From Brachyspira aalborgi (GTDB taxonomy: Bacteria; Spirochaetota; Brachyspiria; Brachyspirales; Brachyspiraceae): a DNA stretch of 64,000 nt. The stretch covers positions 1,612,001-1,676,000 of the forward strand of contig NZ_SAXU01000001.1 in the NCBI RefSeq assembly GCF_008016455.1. The letters are read 5' to 3'. Below the pieces are notes generated by a model, which was not told the DNA's origin, did no database searches, and saw only the letters and a list, made by a program, of their open reading frames with translations. This document shows, piece by piece, positions 1 to 8,856 of this stretch (its first letter is position 1; every line of letters starts with the position of its first letter). The position numbers were made by a program, and so were the translations under genes.

Positions 1-1
1 T

Positions 2-922
2 ATACTTTTTATAATTTTCAAAAGAAAAGAAACCGCGTTAAAAGTTTTAGAAATTATAAAACAAGTTAAACCTAAATATTTGTATATAGCGGCGGACGGT
101 TGGAGAGACGAAAATGAAAAAATAAAATGTTTGGAAACGAGAGAAGCGGTTTTAAAAGCTATAAATTTTGAATGTAAAATTAAAACATTATTTAGAGATA
201 AAAATTTAGGTTGTTGCGATGGAGTAGCGGGAGCTATACAATGGTTTTTTGAAAATGTCGAACAAGGAATAATTTTAGAGGACGATTGTTTAGCGGAAAT
301 TTCATTTTTTGATTACTGTGAAAAACTTTTAAATTATTATAAAGACAACGAAAGAATAATGCATATTACGGGCGATTCTCCTTTAGACAGAAAAGTCGGC
401 GAAGCGAGTTATTATTTTGCGACAATTCAGCATTGTTGGGGTTGGGCGAGTTGGAGACGAGCTTGGAAATATTACGATTCTACAATGAAAACTATAAGTT
501 TTAAAGATACGAAGAAAACTTTGAAGAGACGATATAAAGATTTTAATATAAGAGATTATTGGAAAAATTGGTTTTATAGAACGGGCGATATAAACACTTG
601 GGATTATCAATGGACTTACTGCATAATTTCAAAAGACGGAATATGCATAAATCCAAATTTAAATATGGTTTCAAATATAGGTTTTGGAGCGGATTCCACG
701 CATACCTCAAACTCCGAAGATGAAAACGCTAACAGAAAAACTTATCCAATGGATACTGAAAATATTATTCATCCTTCAAAAATAGAATGCGATAGAGAAG
801 CCGATTTTGAAATAGCGATTAAAAGATTCGGTTTAATTCCTTTTTCGTTAAAACATAATTTAAGCAGAGAGATTAAGAGAATTATTAGACAGATTGGGGA
901 TTTATTTAAAAGTAAAGCTTGA
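2..922 (+). CDS. Glycosyltransferase, GT-A-like (5' end outside the window)
   Basis: The frame is open from base 2, so the true start lies outside the window; about 306 residues are visible. The N-terminal part (FKRKETALKVLEIIKQVKP, then YIAADG) is the usual beginning of the family of putative sugar-nucleotide transferases that open with a P-x-L-F-x-x-F-x-R strand and continue with K-x-L-Y-I-x-A-D-G. An EDD motif follows in GIILEDDCL, a plausible metal/nucleotide-sugar site. A tryptophan-rich stretch near WGWASWRRAW is also typical of this family. It most likely transfers a sugar during surface polysaccharide or LOS synthesis; the acceptor is unknown. It converges on the fucose cluster on the opposite strand. 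A TTG at base 80 is in frame but is internal, because family homology continues upstream of it. Confidence 0.75.
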   Translation: MLFIIFKRKETALKVLEIIKQVKPKYLYIAADGWRDENEKIKCLETREAVLKAINFECKIKTLFRDKNLGCCDGVAGAIQWFFENVEQGIILEDDCLAEISFFDYCEKLLNYYKDNERIMHITGDSPLDRKVGEASYYFATIQHCWGWASWRRAWKYYDSTMKTISFKDTKKTLKRRYKDFNIRDYWKNWFYRTGDINTWDYQWTYCIISKDGICINPNLNMVSNIGFGADSTHTSNSEDENANRKTYPMDTENIIHPSKIECDREADFEIAIKRFGLIPFSLKHNLSREIKRIIRQIGDLFKSKA

Positions 923-967
923 TAAATATTTTCTTAATATACAATTTTAATAAAAAATTATTATAAT

Positions 968-1468
968 TTACATCATATGATTATTAATATTTAGATTTAT
1001 ATATTGATACCCATATATATGTAAATTTTTTATAATATTTATTGACTTATTAAACATATTTAATATAAAATTTAATACGGATAAAATAATATAAAATAAT
1101 ATTAAGAATACAAAAAGCATTAACGAACTACAAGCCATGAATTTAATATAATTAGATATAATATTATCTAATAGTTTATCATCTGTTGTATCGTTGTTAT
1201 TATTAATTAGTCCGTTTTTTTTAGCCATAAAAAAACCTATTATATGTTCTAATATAGAAAAATTATCAGATATATCTATTAATATGTCTATATTTTTTAT
1301 GTATCTCTTTTTATCTCTTTTATTTATAAGCGTATCATTGCTAATATATTCCCTTTTAGAAATTAAATATCTTATGCCAATCTGTATAAATATATTTTTC
1401 CACACTATAGAAAACATATATATTATAAATAAAATAAATATCATATATACAAATACTTTTGTAATCAT
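968..1468 (-). CDS. Hypothetical membrane protein (166 aa)
   Basis: I do not recognise this protein. It begins with a strongly hydrophobic segment (about residues 4-24), has a charged central region rich in Asp, Asn and Lys, and a second long hydrophobic segment near residues 112-140, so two membrane spans with the middle loop on one side are likely. It follows the 1471-1773 gene with only two bases between stop and start, so the two are probably co-transcribed and may act together. It lies at the downstream end of the fucose cluster. No catalytic motif is visible. It is very rich in Ile and Asn, in line with the local AT content. Confidence 0.55.
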   Translation of the reverse strand: MITKVFVYMIFILFIIYMFSIVWKNIFIQIGIRYLISKREYISNDTLINKRDKKRYIKNIDILIDISDNFSILEHIIGFFMAKKNGLINNNNDTTDDKLLDNIISNYIKFMACSSLMLFVFLILFYIILSVLNFILNMFNKSINIIKNLHIYGYQYINLNINNHMM

Positions 1469-1470
1469 AA

Positions 1471-1773
1471 TTATTTGTTCCTATATATTTTTAATTTATT
1501 ATAATTAATTCTATTAATGATTAATAATATAAGAAGCAATAAATTAAAAGCAAATGAAATGGCAAATTTTCTATCGCTTTCAAATAAACTTATAATTGTT
1601 TTTGATATATATTTTACTATTTCTTTATCTCCAGATTTTACCATTAAATAAAATGTTCCATAAATTAAAAGTAAAAAAGATACGGTAATAATTACTCTTG
1701 CTGAATAAACAATTAAAGTCTTTTTTATAAAAAAATTATACCGCAATTCATCTTTAGATTTTTTGTTTGCCAT
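1471..1773 (-). CDS. Hypothetical two-span membrane protein (100 aa)
   Basis: Unrecognised small membrane protein. A lysine-rich N-terminus (MANKKSKDEL) is followed by a membrane segment at about residues 20-45 and another near 70-88, with a basic tail. The start is supported by the lysine-rich cytoplasmic-looking N-terminus. It is two bases upstream of the 968-1468 gene in the same direction, which suggests a two-gene unit. About 90 bases separate it from the broken GT11 gene upstream, so it may be the tail of the fucose operon or separately expressed. Confidence 0.55.
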   Translation of the reverse strand: MANKKSKDELRYNFFIKKTLIVYSARVIITVSFLLLIYGTFYLMVKSGDKEIVKYISKTIISLFESDRKFAISFAFNLLLLILLIINRINYNKLKIYRNK

Positions 1774-1863
1774 ATATTATCCATCAAATTTATAAACTTA
1801 TATAACATTATAAATTTTAAAATAAAAAAGTCAAGCTATATACTATTAATAATATAATTTTAA

Positions 1864-2262
1864 TTAAATCGGCGTCATATCCACATTTACATTAAAACTA
1901 TTTAAATCTACTTTATCGTCTCTACTTAAAATATGCATCAAAGGAACATTGCCTATAAAACTTGCCCAAATCGTAAAAGTGGAAGGCGCGCCTATTATAT
2001 AATCGCATAAACTCAGCAAATAATGGTCCTCATACCAATCGCATTTTGAAATAATATAATTTTGTTTTGGTTTCAAAGTTATCTCTTCGTTTGAAAATAA
2101 AATAAATAATATTTTTTTGTCTTTAAATAAATTAGAAAATTGCTCTATCTTATCGTTATAAACTTCATCCTCGTAATAATATTTTCCGTTATTCCAATAT
2201 TTATAATCGCCTCTTCTTATATGAACTCCGACTTTTATATCATATTTTTCAAATTCTTTCAT
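1864..2262 (-). CDS. GT11-type fucosyltransferase, C-terminal half (out of frame)
   Basis: This 132-residue frame carries the diagnostic GT11/fucosyltransferase motif VGVHIRRGDY, the GDP-fucose-binding HxRRGDY box, followed by DYIIGAPSTFTIWASFIG, the later conserved acceptor-domain block of alpha-1,2-fucosyltransferases. It has no ribosome-binding site: its ATG is formed by the end of an AT dinucleotide array. It overlaps the 2249-2719 frame, which encodes the N-terminal half of the same enzyme in another frame. Together the two halves make a protein of about 285 residues, the normal family size. One more AT unit (12) or two fewer (9) would fuse them. As sequenced, this half is probably not made except by slippage. 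Confidence 0.75.
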   Translation of the reverse strand: MKEFEKYDIKVGVHIRRGDYKYWNNGKYYYEDEVYNDKIEQFSNLFKDKKILFILFSNEEITLKPKQNYIISKCDWYEDHYLLSLCDYIIGAPSTFTIWASFIGNVPLMHILSRDDKVDLNSFNVNVDMTPI

Positions 2263-2719
2263 ATATATATATATATATATATGAAGACATTTCTAATTTT
2301 GGAGTATATTTTTTTTTAAAATAATCTCTGTATTTAATAGCAAGCTCGGGAACTCTAAATTCCCAACCCGACACAAAAATCGTTTTATCTCTATTCTCTA
2401 ATATTTGTTTATCGTAAAGTGCGATATTATTTCTATCTTCAATATTCATATAATCAAATATTAAAAAATTTTTGATATTTAATTTTATTGCAAATTTAGA
2501 AAGATTTTCAATTATGCTATAACGAGTATTTAAATTCGGCAAAAATATTTTAGGAATTTTCTTAAAACTGTATTTATCTTTTATTCCGTAAAAATCTTCC
2601 ATGTCGTAAAATTCAAGATTATGATATTCTATATTATTATCTTTACAATAAGCCTCAAAATGCATATTTTGAAGAAGCCTATTGCTTTTGTCTCCAAATC
2701 TTTTATACAGAAAAACCAT
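2249..2719 (-). CDS. GT11-type fucosyltransferase, N-terminal half (truncated by AT repeat)
   Basis: This is the 5' half of an alpha-1,2-fucosyltransferase-like gene. The N-terminus has the family pattern of an aromatic/basic strand followed by GDKSNRLLQNMHFEAYCKDN, matching the G-x-x-x-N-x-x-x-Q-x-x-x-A region of GT11 proteins. The last residues before its stop are an artefactual alternating Tyr-Ile stretch translated from the AT array, then ERI and a stop. The rest of the enzyme continues in another frame at 1864-2262. It follows the GT10 gene by 40 bases in the gmd/fcl operon, so the donor GDP-L-fucose is made next door. The product as encoded would lack the HxRRGDY donor site and be inactive. 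I infer phase-OFF rather than a dead gene, because both halves are otherwise intact. Confidence 0.75.
   Translation of the reverse strand: MVFLYKRFGDKSNRLLQNMHFEAYCKDNNIEYHNLEFYDMEDFYGIKDKYSFKKIPKIFLPNLNTRYSIIENLSKFAIKLNIKNFLIFDYMNIEDRNNIALYDKQILENRDKTIFVSGWEFRVPELAIKYRDYFKKKYTPKLEMSSYIYIYIYERI
2261..2282. repeat. (AT)11 dinucleotide microsatellite inside the GT11 gene
   Basis: Eleven perfect AT units, 22 bases. The array contains no stop codon in any frame, because it reads as alternating Ile and Tyr. The upstream coding frame and the downstream coding frame differ by one base, so addition of one unit or loss of two units would restore a single reading frame. Arrays of this length are classic substrates for slipped-strand mispairing. 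Confidence 0.95.
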
Positions 2720-2759
2720 TTTTATTTCCTAAAAAATTATTTTATTTATTATTTTAAAT

Positions 2760-3845
2760 TTATTTCAATCTTTCGTTTATAAGCTCTTCTAATCTATTTA
2801 AAATTTTCTCTCTTCGCTCCCAAAGATAATCAACCATAGAATCGTTAATTTTTATTTGATTTTGAAAAGCGTCAAATAATTTATCGTCTTTATTTAATCT
2901 TTCAACTTCTTTTAAAAGTTCCGAATTGTCTTCGTCTTTTATATAAAACAACAATGCATTTTTATTTATCAAGTCAAGCTCAATATTTTCATCTCCCGAA
3001 TAAATCGGAATGCATCCCGCTTTGAAAGAATCAAATAATTTTTCCGTAATGTATCCATCGCTAATTGTATTTTCGGGACAAATATTAAATTTGAAATCTC
3101 TTAAATATTCTATTTTGTTATTATTAAATTCATTTTTCAAATCATCGTCATTGTGTAATAATTTTCCCGCGCATTTCACTTCGCCAATTTTACTAATTTT
3201 ATTAAAAATTTCTGTTCTAATTTTCGGAATGTCATGACTTGCAACTAACGAAGCAAATTTATTCTTTTTAGATTTTGCATTATTAATATTGTCTATCGTT
3301 TCTTTAATTTTATCTTTCGTATAATTTCTTTCTAATATATTGCCAAAATTATAGTTTATCCAAATAGGAAATCTCACATAATTATTAAATTTATTTTCGT
3401 CCAATCTATCATAGCCTAAAGACAAATCGATATAATTGACGCAATTATCAGAAAATCTACTCCAAATTTTTTCTATTGCATTTTTAGAAACGCATTCGCC
3501 CGTATAAAAAATTTTAATTTTAGCTTTCGATTTATTTAAAAAATATCTTCTGCCGTTTGGTCCGAAAAATTCAATATCGGGATTATAGCTTATTTCCAAA
3601 TCGGGAATATAATTATCTTTTATAAAATTATAAAAATAGTTATATTTAAATTCTATTTCGTTTATCGCCCAATCGTTTCGCACGAAAAAAGTTTTCTTAT
3701 CTTTAATTTTATCTTTATAACTTGCATAATTTATTCTATAACCCAAATCTTTAAGAAAGATAGAATTATTTCTTATTCTATTTCTCAATCTATAAATTGG
3801 AATTATCCAAACCAAATATTCTATTAAATTCTTTTTCAAATACAT
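2760..3845 (-). CDS. GT10 family alpha-1,3/1,4-fucosyltransferase
   Basis: A 361-residue glycosyltransferase of family GT10. The signature is FKFNICPENTISDGYITEKL near residues 252-271, followed by AGCIPIYSGD, which together form the GDP-fucose-binding alpha-1,3-fucosyltransferase motif also seen in Helicobacter FutA/B and animal FUTs. Earlier blocks FFGPNG, FYTGECVS and YVRFPIWINY match the N-terminal acceptor domain. It would transfer L-fucose from GDP-fucose onto N-acetylglucosamine or glucose of a surface glycan. Its start lies one base after the gmd stop, so translation is probably coupled, and GT11 follows after 40 bases. No heptad repeats such as those at the C-terminus of Helicobacter enzymes are seen; the tail is merely basic and helical. 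The acceptor is unknown. Confidence 0.9.
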   Translation of the reverse strand: MYLKKNLIEYLVWIIPIYRLRNRIRNNSIFLKDLGYRINYASYKDKIKDKKTFFVRNDWAINEIEFKYNYFYNFIKDNYIPDLEISYNPDIEFFGPNGRRYFLNKSKAKIKIFYTGECVSKNAIEKIWSRFSDNCVNYIDLSLGYDRLDENKFNNYVRFPIWINYNFGNILERNYTKDKIKETIDNINNAKSKKNKFASLVASHDIPKIRTEIFNKISKIGEVKCAGKLLHNDDDLKNEFNNNKIEYLRDFKFNICPENTISDGYITEKLFDSFKAGCIPIYSGDENIELDLINKNALLFYIKDEDNSELLKEVERLNKDDKLFDAFQNQIKINDSMVDYLWERREKILNRLEELINERLK

Positions 3846-3846
3846 T

Positions 3847-4860
3847 TTAATTTTTATTTATTTTATCTAAACTTAATCCGCAATTATTTAAATCGTATTC
3901 TAACATTATTTTTACAAGCTCTTTAAAAGTCGTTTTAGGTTTCCATCCTAATTTTTCTTTTGCTTTCGCGGGATTTCCAAGAAGTAAATCGACTTCTGCA
4001 GGTCTATAATATCTCGGGTCTATTTCTACATATTTTTTCCAATCTAATCCGACTAAACCAAAAGCTTCGTCTAAAAATTCTCTAACCGAATGCGTCTCGC
4101 CCGTAGCTATAACATAATCTTCCGCTTTATCTTGTTGAAGCATAAGCCACATTGCCTCTACATAATCTTTTGCATATCCCCAATCTCTCTTTGCATCCAA
4201 ATTTCCCAAATATAATTTATCTTGTTCTTTCTTTAATATTCTTGCAATCGCATGAGTAATTTTTTTAGTTACAAAAGTCTCGCCTCTTCTTGGACTTTCA
4301 TGATTAAATAATATTCCATTGCAAGCATACATATCGTAGCTTTCTCTATAATTTACAGTAATCCAATAAGAATATAATTTTGCGCAAGCGTAAGGACTTC
4401 TTGGATAAAACGGCGTCTTTTCAGTTTGCGGAGTTTCAACCACTTTACCGTATAATTCGCTTGTAGAAGCTTGATAAAATTTTGTTTTTATTTCCGTCTC
4501 TTTAATCGCGTCTAAAATTCTTATAGTTCCCAAAGCGACTACATCCGCCGTATATTCGGGTATATCAAAACTTACTCTAACATGACTTTGAGCGGCTAAA
4601 TTATAAATCTCATCGGGCTGAATTTTCTCAAGCAATCTCGATAAAGCCGAACTATCCGCTAAATCTCCGTAATGAAGAAAAACTCTCGCATCGTTTACAT
4701 GAAAATCCTGATATAAATGCTCTATTCTTCCCGTATTGAAAGACGAACTTCTTCTAATAATTCCATGAACTTCATAACCTTTTTCAAGCAAAAGCTCCGC
4801 TAAATATGAACCGTCCTGTCCCGTTATTCCCGTAATAAGCGCTTTTTTAGTTTTACTCAT
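3847..4860 (-). CDS. gmd: GDP-mannose 4,6-dehydratase
   Basis: Gmd converts GDP-D-mannose to GDP-4-keto-6-deoxy-D-mannose, the first committed step to GDP-L-fucose. The protein is a 337-residue extended SDR. The NADP-binding GITGQDGS (residues 11-18) is diagnostic of Gmd, and the [15 protein letters not shown] region matches the substrate/NADP contact. The catalytic residues are visible as T133, E135, Y157 and K161 (YACAK). Length is normal for the family. It lies 51 bases downstream of fcl and one base upstream of the GT10 gene, forming a fucose synthesis and transfer operon. Confidence 0.97.
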   Translation of the reverse strand: MSKTKKALITGITGQDGSYLAELLLEKGYEVHGIIRRSSSFNTGRIEHLYQDFHVNDARVFLHYGDLADSSALSRLLEKIQPDEIYNLAAQSHVRVSFDIPEYTADVVALGTIRILDAIKETEIKTKFYQASTSELYGKVVETPQTEKTPFYPRSPYACAKLYSYWITVNYRESYDMYACNGILFNHESPRRGETFVTKKITHAIARILKKEQDKLYLGNLDAKRDWGYAKDYVEAMWLMLQQDKAEDYVIATGETHSVREFLDEAFGLVGLDWKKYVEIDPRYYRPAEVDLLLGNPAKAKEKLGWKPKTTFKELVKIMLEYDLNNCGLSLDKINKN

Positions 4861-4911
4861 TTTAATTAAATCTCCGTTTTTATTTTAATTGTTTTTAATT
4901 ATTATAAATAG

Positions 4912-5844
4912 TTAATCTTTATAATTTTTCAAAAAATCATTATAAGCAATTTTTAAACCTTCTTCAAGTTCGGTTTTATAATGCCAACCTAAATTATTTA
5001 TTTTAGAAACATCCAATAATTTTCTCATTGTGCCGTCAGGTTTTGAAGAATCTAAAATTATATTTCCTTCGAAACCGACTACTTTTTTTATCAAATTAGC
5101 CAAATCTTTTATAGTTATTTCTTTTCCGCTTCCGATATTTATAAATTTCCCTATTTCTTTTGCGTCTTTATTTTCCATTAAATATAAACATGCTTCGGCT
5201 AAATCGTCAGAATTCATAAACTCTCTTAAAGGCGTTCCGCTTCCCCAAATAATTGTTTCTTTATCTTTATTTATTTTCGCTTCATGAAATCTTCTAATAA
5301 GCATTGGAATTACATGAGCGTTTTCTTTATGATAATTATCGTTAATTCCGTAAAGATTGCATGGCATAACCGCTATATAATTTGTTTTATATTGTTTATT
5401 ATAAGCGGCGCATAATTCTATTCCCGATATTTTTGCCAAAGCGTAAGCTCTATTCGTGCTTTCCAAATATCCCGAAAGTAAATATTCTTCTTTAATTGGC
5501 TGCGGGCATTCTTTAGGATAAATACAACTTGAGCCTAAAAATAATAATTTTTCTACTCCATTTTCAAAAGACGCTTCGATAATATTATTTTGTATTTGAA
5601 GATTATAAAGTAAAAAATCAACGGGATAAGTGTCGTTTGCATAAATTCCTCCGACTTTTGCCGCTGATAATATTACCCATTCGGGCTTTTCTTTTTTAAA
5701 AAATTCAAATACTTTATCTCTTTCTCTCAAATCAAGCTCGCTATGAGTTTTTTTAATAATATCTTTATAACCTTTATTTGTAAAAACTCTCTCTATTGCG
5801 CTTCCGACTAATCCTTTATGTCCCGCTATATATACTTTTTTCAA
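4912..5844 (-). CDS. fcl: GDP-L-fucose synthase
   Basis: Also called WcaG. The enzyme is a bifunctional 3,5-epimerase/4-reductase that turns the Gmd product into GDP-L-fucose using NADPH. It has 310 residues, the usual size. Visible motifs are the nucleotide-binding GHKGLVGS (residues 8-15), GSSCIYP (104-110) with the epimerase cysteine C107, and the SDR pair Y134 and K138 in YALAK. An H-x-I-P segment in ENAHVIPMLIRR fits the family's catalytic histidine. It is the first fucose gene after the Na/Pi transporter (37-base gap) and is followed by gmd, so it is probably part of one polycistronic unit. Confidence 0.96.
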   Translation of the reverse strand: MKKVYIAGHKGLVGSAIERVFTNKGYKDIIKKTHSELDLRERDKVFEFFKKEKPEWVILSAAKVGGIYANDTYPVDFLLYNLQIQNNIIEASFENGVEKLLFLGSSCIYPKECPQPIKEEYLLSGYLESTNRAYALAKISGIELCAAYNKQYKTNYIAVMPCNLYGINDNYHKENAHVIPMLIRRFHEAKINKDKETIIWGSGTPLREFMNSDDLAEACLYLMENKDAKEIGKFINIGSGKEITIKDLANLIKKVVGFEGNIILDSSKPDGTMRKLLDVSKINNLGWHYKTELEEGLKIAYNDFLKNYKD

Positions 5845-5881
5845 AATTAAACTCCTTTTTGTTTTTTATTTATTTTTAATT

Positions 5882-7552
5882 TTATTTATCTTTTCCCGTT
5901 ATCTCTTCGACTATATTTACAAGATTTGAAATTGACCTATTGAAATAAACCAAAACATCGCCGTATAAATGAGCGTTGAGTGGAGGAATTAAAGATTTAT
6001 CCACATTATCATAATGTCTCTGTCTCGCTTGATAATAAAAATCTTTCACTTGATGATATTTTTCAATCGCTTCTTCGTAAGTTTTTTCTTTATTTATATA
6101 ATAATATTGAGGAATTAAAGTCGATAAATAATCTATAAACTCAACATTATTATTAATCATTTTAAGTATATCTTTTTTTTGAATTTCGTTAAATAAAGTT
6201 CGCTTTTCGTTTCCTTTAATAATCGCTTTTGCCAAATCTTTTAAATTATCTCCCAAATTTTCGTAATAAGTGCTTATATTTATTAAAGAAGCTATATTTG
6301 AAGAGTTTAAAGTATTTTTTCCTAAAAGTTTAAGCAAGAAAGTGTGAATTTCGTTATCGGTATTATCTAAAAGTTTTTCGTTATCTCTTATTTTATTTAA
6401 TAATCTTTCGCTCGGATTATCAAATAATTCTTTTATTCTAATTAACATTTTTTTTGCAATCTCTCCCATATAAGTCACTTCTTTTCTAACTTCTATTTCC
6501 GCCGATATTGGCATATTTAAAAGTTTATCTAAAAGCAAACTTGCATGTTTTTCATCGTCTTTCTCTTTTATTAGAATGCAAACTATTTTTTCAAGTTTAT
6601 CGGTTAGAAAATAAAATACTATAACATTAGCTATATTAAAAACCGTATGAGCCGCCGCTATATAAAAAGATATATTAACATAATTATTATTAACGACTTT
6701 ATAAACTCCGCCCGAAACTATAAAACCCGCCAAAAAATTAACCAATTTTATATACGGATTAAATAAGAAAAACATATAAACCACGCCGAATATATTAAAA
6801 AGACTATGAACCAAAGCCGCTCTTTTTGCGTTAGTCGAAGCGTTTAAAGTCGCCAAAACCGCCGTTATTGTAGTTCCGATATTCTGCCCAAGTATTAACG
6901 CTACCGAAGTTGGAAAATCTATTAAACCGACAATTGCAAGAGAGATTGTAACTCCAAGCGCTGCGCTACTCGACTGTATTATTGCCGTCACTATCATTCC
7001 TATCATTACGCATAAAAATCTGCCTTTAAATGTGTCGGCGTTTGCTATCAAAAATATTTTTTCAAATTCTTCAGAACCGCGCACGCTTTCAAATGCGTTT
7101 TTCATTAAAATGAGTCCGTAGAATATCATTCCAAAACCCATTAATATTTCGCCAAAGAATTTTAATCTTCTATTTTCGCTGCAAAATATTACGATTATTG
7201 AGCCTATTCCTAAAGAAGGCAAAGCCAAAACATCAATATCTAAAGAAATTATCCATCCCGTAATCGTAGTTCCGATATTTGCGCCAAGTATTATATTAAT
7301 CGCTTGAGTTAAATTTAATATTCCTGCATTAACGAAGCTAACCGTCATAACCGTAACGGCACTGCTTGATTGAACTATAGCCGTTATTAAAAAACCTAAA
7401 GATATTCCAAGTATTTTATTATTTGTAACTTTATGCAATATCTCTTTTAATCTACTTTCGGTGCTTTCTTGCAAACCGTCCGAAAATAGTTTCAGCCCGA
7501 ACATAAAAAGCCCGAATCCGCCTATTAAATTGAAGGTTAGATTTTGTATCAT
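5882..7552 (-). CDS. Na+/phosphate cotransporter family protein with PhoU-like tail
   Basis: A 556-residue inner-membrane protein of the Na/Pi-cotransporter (NptA/YjbB) family. Two inverted transporter repeats each contain a QSSS motif (residues 61-64 and 193-196), the signature of the substrate-binding hairpins, with many hydrophobic spans through about residue 320. The C-terminal 220 residues are soluble and helical, resembling a PhoU domain, the usual arrangement in bacterial members. It probably moves phosphate, with sodium, across the inner membrane, and the PhoU part may sense phosphate. It is first in line before fcl, with a 37-base gap. A link to GDP-fucose synthesis is not obvious; co-transcription may be incidental. 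Confidence 0.9.
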   Translation of the reverse strand: MIQNLTFNLIGGFGLFMFGLKLFSDGLQESTESRLKEILHKVTNNKILGISLGFLITAIVQSSSAVTVMTVSFVNAGILNLTQAINIILGANIGTTITGWIISLDIDVLALPSLGIGSIIVIFCSENRRLKFFGEILMGFGMIFYGLILMKNAFESVRGSEEFEKIFLIANADTFKGRFLCVMIGMIVTAIIQSSSAALGVTISLAIVGLIDFPTSVALILGQNIGTTITAVLATLNASTNAKRAALVHSLFNIFGVVYMFFLFNPYIKLVNFLAGFIVSGGVYKVVNNNYVNISFYIAAAHTVFNIANVIVFYFLTDKLEKIVCILIKEKDDEKHASLLLDKLLNMPISAEIEVRKEVTYMGEIAKKMLIRIKELFDNPSERLLNKIRDNEKLLDNTDNEIHTFLLKLLGKNTLNSSNIASLINISTYYENLGDNLKDLAKAIIKGNEKRTLFNEIQKKDILKMINNNVEFIDYLSTLIPQYYYINKEKTYEEAIEKYHQVKDFYYQARQRHYDNVDKSLIPPLNAHLYGDVLVYFNRSISNLVNIVEEITGKDK

Positions 7553-7701
7553 ATATATCCTAATTTATATAGTGTTTTTAGAATATCATATAATATTAAA
7601 AAGTCAATAAAATAGTTATCATATATAGTATTGTATTTTATTTCATTTAATATAACATATAAATTAAAATTCTACCTTAAAAAATAATAAACGGAAAATA
7701 A

Positions 7702-8598
7702 ATGTTTGGAAATAAAAATATAACGACTAAAGAACTTTTAAAATCTGTTCGTCAAATAGAAATAAAAACTTCAAGAATAGTAAATTCTTATTTTTCGGGG
7801 CAATATCATTCCGCTTTCAAAGGACATGGAATAGAATTTGACGAAGTTAGAAAATATTCTATAGGAGACGATGTTAGAGCGATGGATTGGAAAGTTAGCG
7901 CAAGATATAACGAGCCTTTTATAAAAAGATTTAGAGAAGAGAGAGAATTAAATGTTATAATACTTGCAGATTTTTCAGCTTCAACAAATTTCGGATTTAC
8001 AAAAACAAAACATAATCTAATAGTCGAAGTTTCGGCTTTGCTTACATTTTCCGCTTTAAAAAATAATGATAAAGTAGGACTTTTAATTTTTACCGATACG
8101 GTTGAAAAATTTATTCCTTTGGGTAAAGGCAGAAATCATGTTTTAAGAATAATAAGAGAGCTTATAGAATTTGAACCTAAAAATATAAAAACAAATATAG
8201 CGAATACTTTGGAATATTTTAACAGAATTCAATTAAGAGAAAGCATAACTTTTTTAATAACCGATATATGCTCCGAACTTCCTAAAAAAGAAATTGAAAT
8301 AACTAAAAAAAGACATGATTTTATAGTATGTTTGGTAAACGATATGTTGGAATATGAACTTCCTAATCTTGGCGGAACTTTAGTTATGTCCGATTCTGAA
8401 AACGGAGATTTTGTATATTTTGATATGTCAAATAAATCGATAAGAAATAAATATTTGTCGGAACAAAATAAAATTATGGAATATAAATTAAATTTTCTCA
8501 AAAAAAATTCTATAGAAAAAATATTACTCGACACTTCAAGCGATTATGTTAATGAAATAATGAAATTTTTTTATAAGGAAAAGAAGATAGGATTATAA
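7702..8598 (+). CDS. DUF58 domain protein (vWA-like)
   Basis: A 298-residue DUF58 family protein. The hallmark is GIEFDEVRKYSIGDDVRAMDWK (about residues 46-67), describing the conserved R-x-Y-x-x-G-D-D-x-R-x-I-D-W signature, followed by a von Willebrand A-like domain with DFSAS (a MIDAS-type D-x-S-x-S) and a later T-D site near LITDIC. DUF58 proteins commonly partner with MoxR AAA ATPases and act at the envelope, but no MoxR gene lies here. The role is therefore unclear. The gene is preceded by an AT-rich spacer and faces away from the transporter. Confidence 0.88.
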   Translation: MFGNKNITTKELLKSVRQIEIKTSRIVNSYFSGQYHSAFKGHGIEFDEVRKYSIGDDVRAMDWKVSARYNEPFIKRFREERELNVIILADFSASTNFGFTKTKHNLIVEVSALLTFSALKNNDKVGLLIFTDTVEKFIPLGKGRNHVLRIIRELIEFEPKNIKTNIANTLEYFNRIQLRESITFLITDICSELPKKEIEITKKRHDFIVCLVNDMLEYELPNLGGTLVMSDSENGDFVYFDMSNKSIRNKYLSEQNKIMEYKLNFLKKNSIEKILLDTSSDYVNEIMKFFYKEKKIGL

Positions 8599-8639
8599 TT
8601 AGCATAATAAAAAATAAAAATTAATAAAACAAACTATTG

Positions 8640-8685
8640 CCCACTTTCGGTGAAACATTAACAGTTTAAATTTAAAGCTTTATGT
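8640..8685 (-). repeat. Dispersed repeat X, copy 1
   Basis: Read on the minus strand, this segment resembles a stretch near 27343-27385 on the plus strand: both contain CTTTAAATTTAA, then TGTTAATGTTT, then GAAAG and GGGC, with a few substitutions. Similarity covers about 40 bases. It lies in the spacer between the DUF58 gene and ytxH. Its function is unknown. Confidence 0.6.
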
Positions 8686-8732
8686 TTTATGTGAAATATT
8701 TTTTATTTATATTTTTTAATTCATAAAAATAT

Positions 8733-8763
8733 ATTCATTGCAATAACGAAGTCCAAAGCAATT
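8733..8763. repeat. REP-like repeat Y, degenerate copy
   Basis: Reads ATTCATTGCAATAACGAAG followed by TCCAAAGCAATT, a decayed form of the CATTGCGAGGACGAAG...GCAATCC element found more perfectly at 37042-37074. Such quasi-palindromic CATTGC...GCAAT elements occur as dispersed extragenic repeats in many bacteria. Confidence 0.55.
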
Positions 8764-8790
8764 AACATTTGAAAAAGTTGATTTTTTTAG

Positions 8791-8819
8791 TTGACAAAAA
8801 ATTAAATTAAATTTAATAT
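8791..8819 (+). promoter_or_regulatory. Sigma70-type promoter for the ytxH unit
   Basis: TTGACA at 8791-8796, a 17-base spacer, then TAATAT at 8814-8819. It lies about 40 bases before the ytxH start, which also has a strong AGGAGG ribosome-binding site. Confidence 0.65.
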
Positions 8820-8856
8820 TTATTCAAATAAAAAGATAAAAAATAGGAGGACATAC

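Noticed and set aside
968-1508. Plus-strand ORF (1194-1508) over the membrane protein genes
   Set aside because: It is a shadow of the minus-strand genes with no ribosome-binding site.
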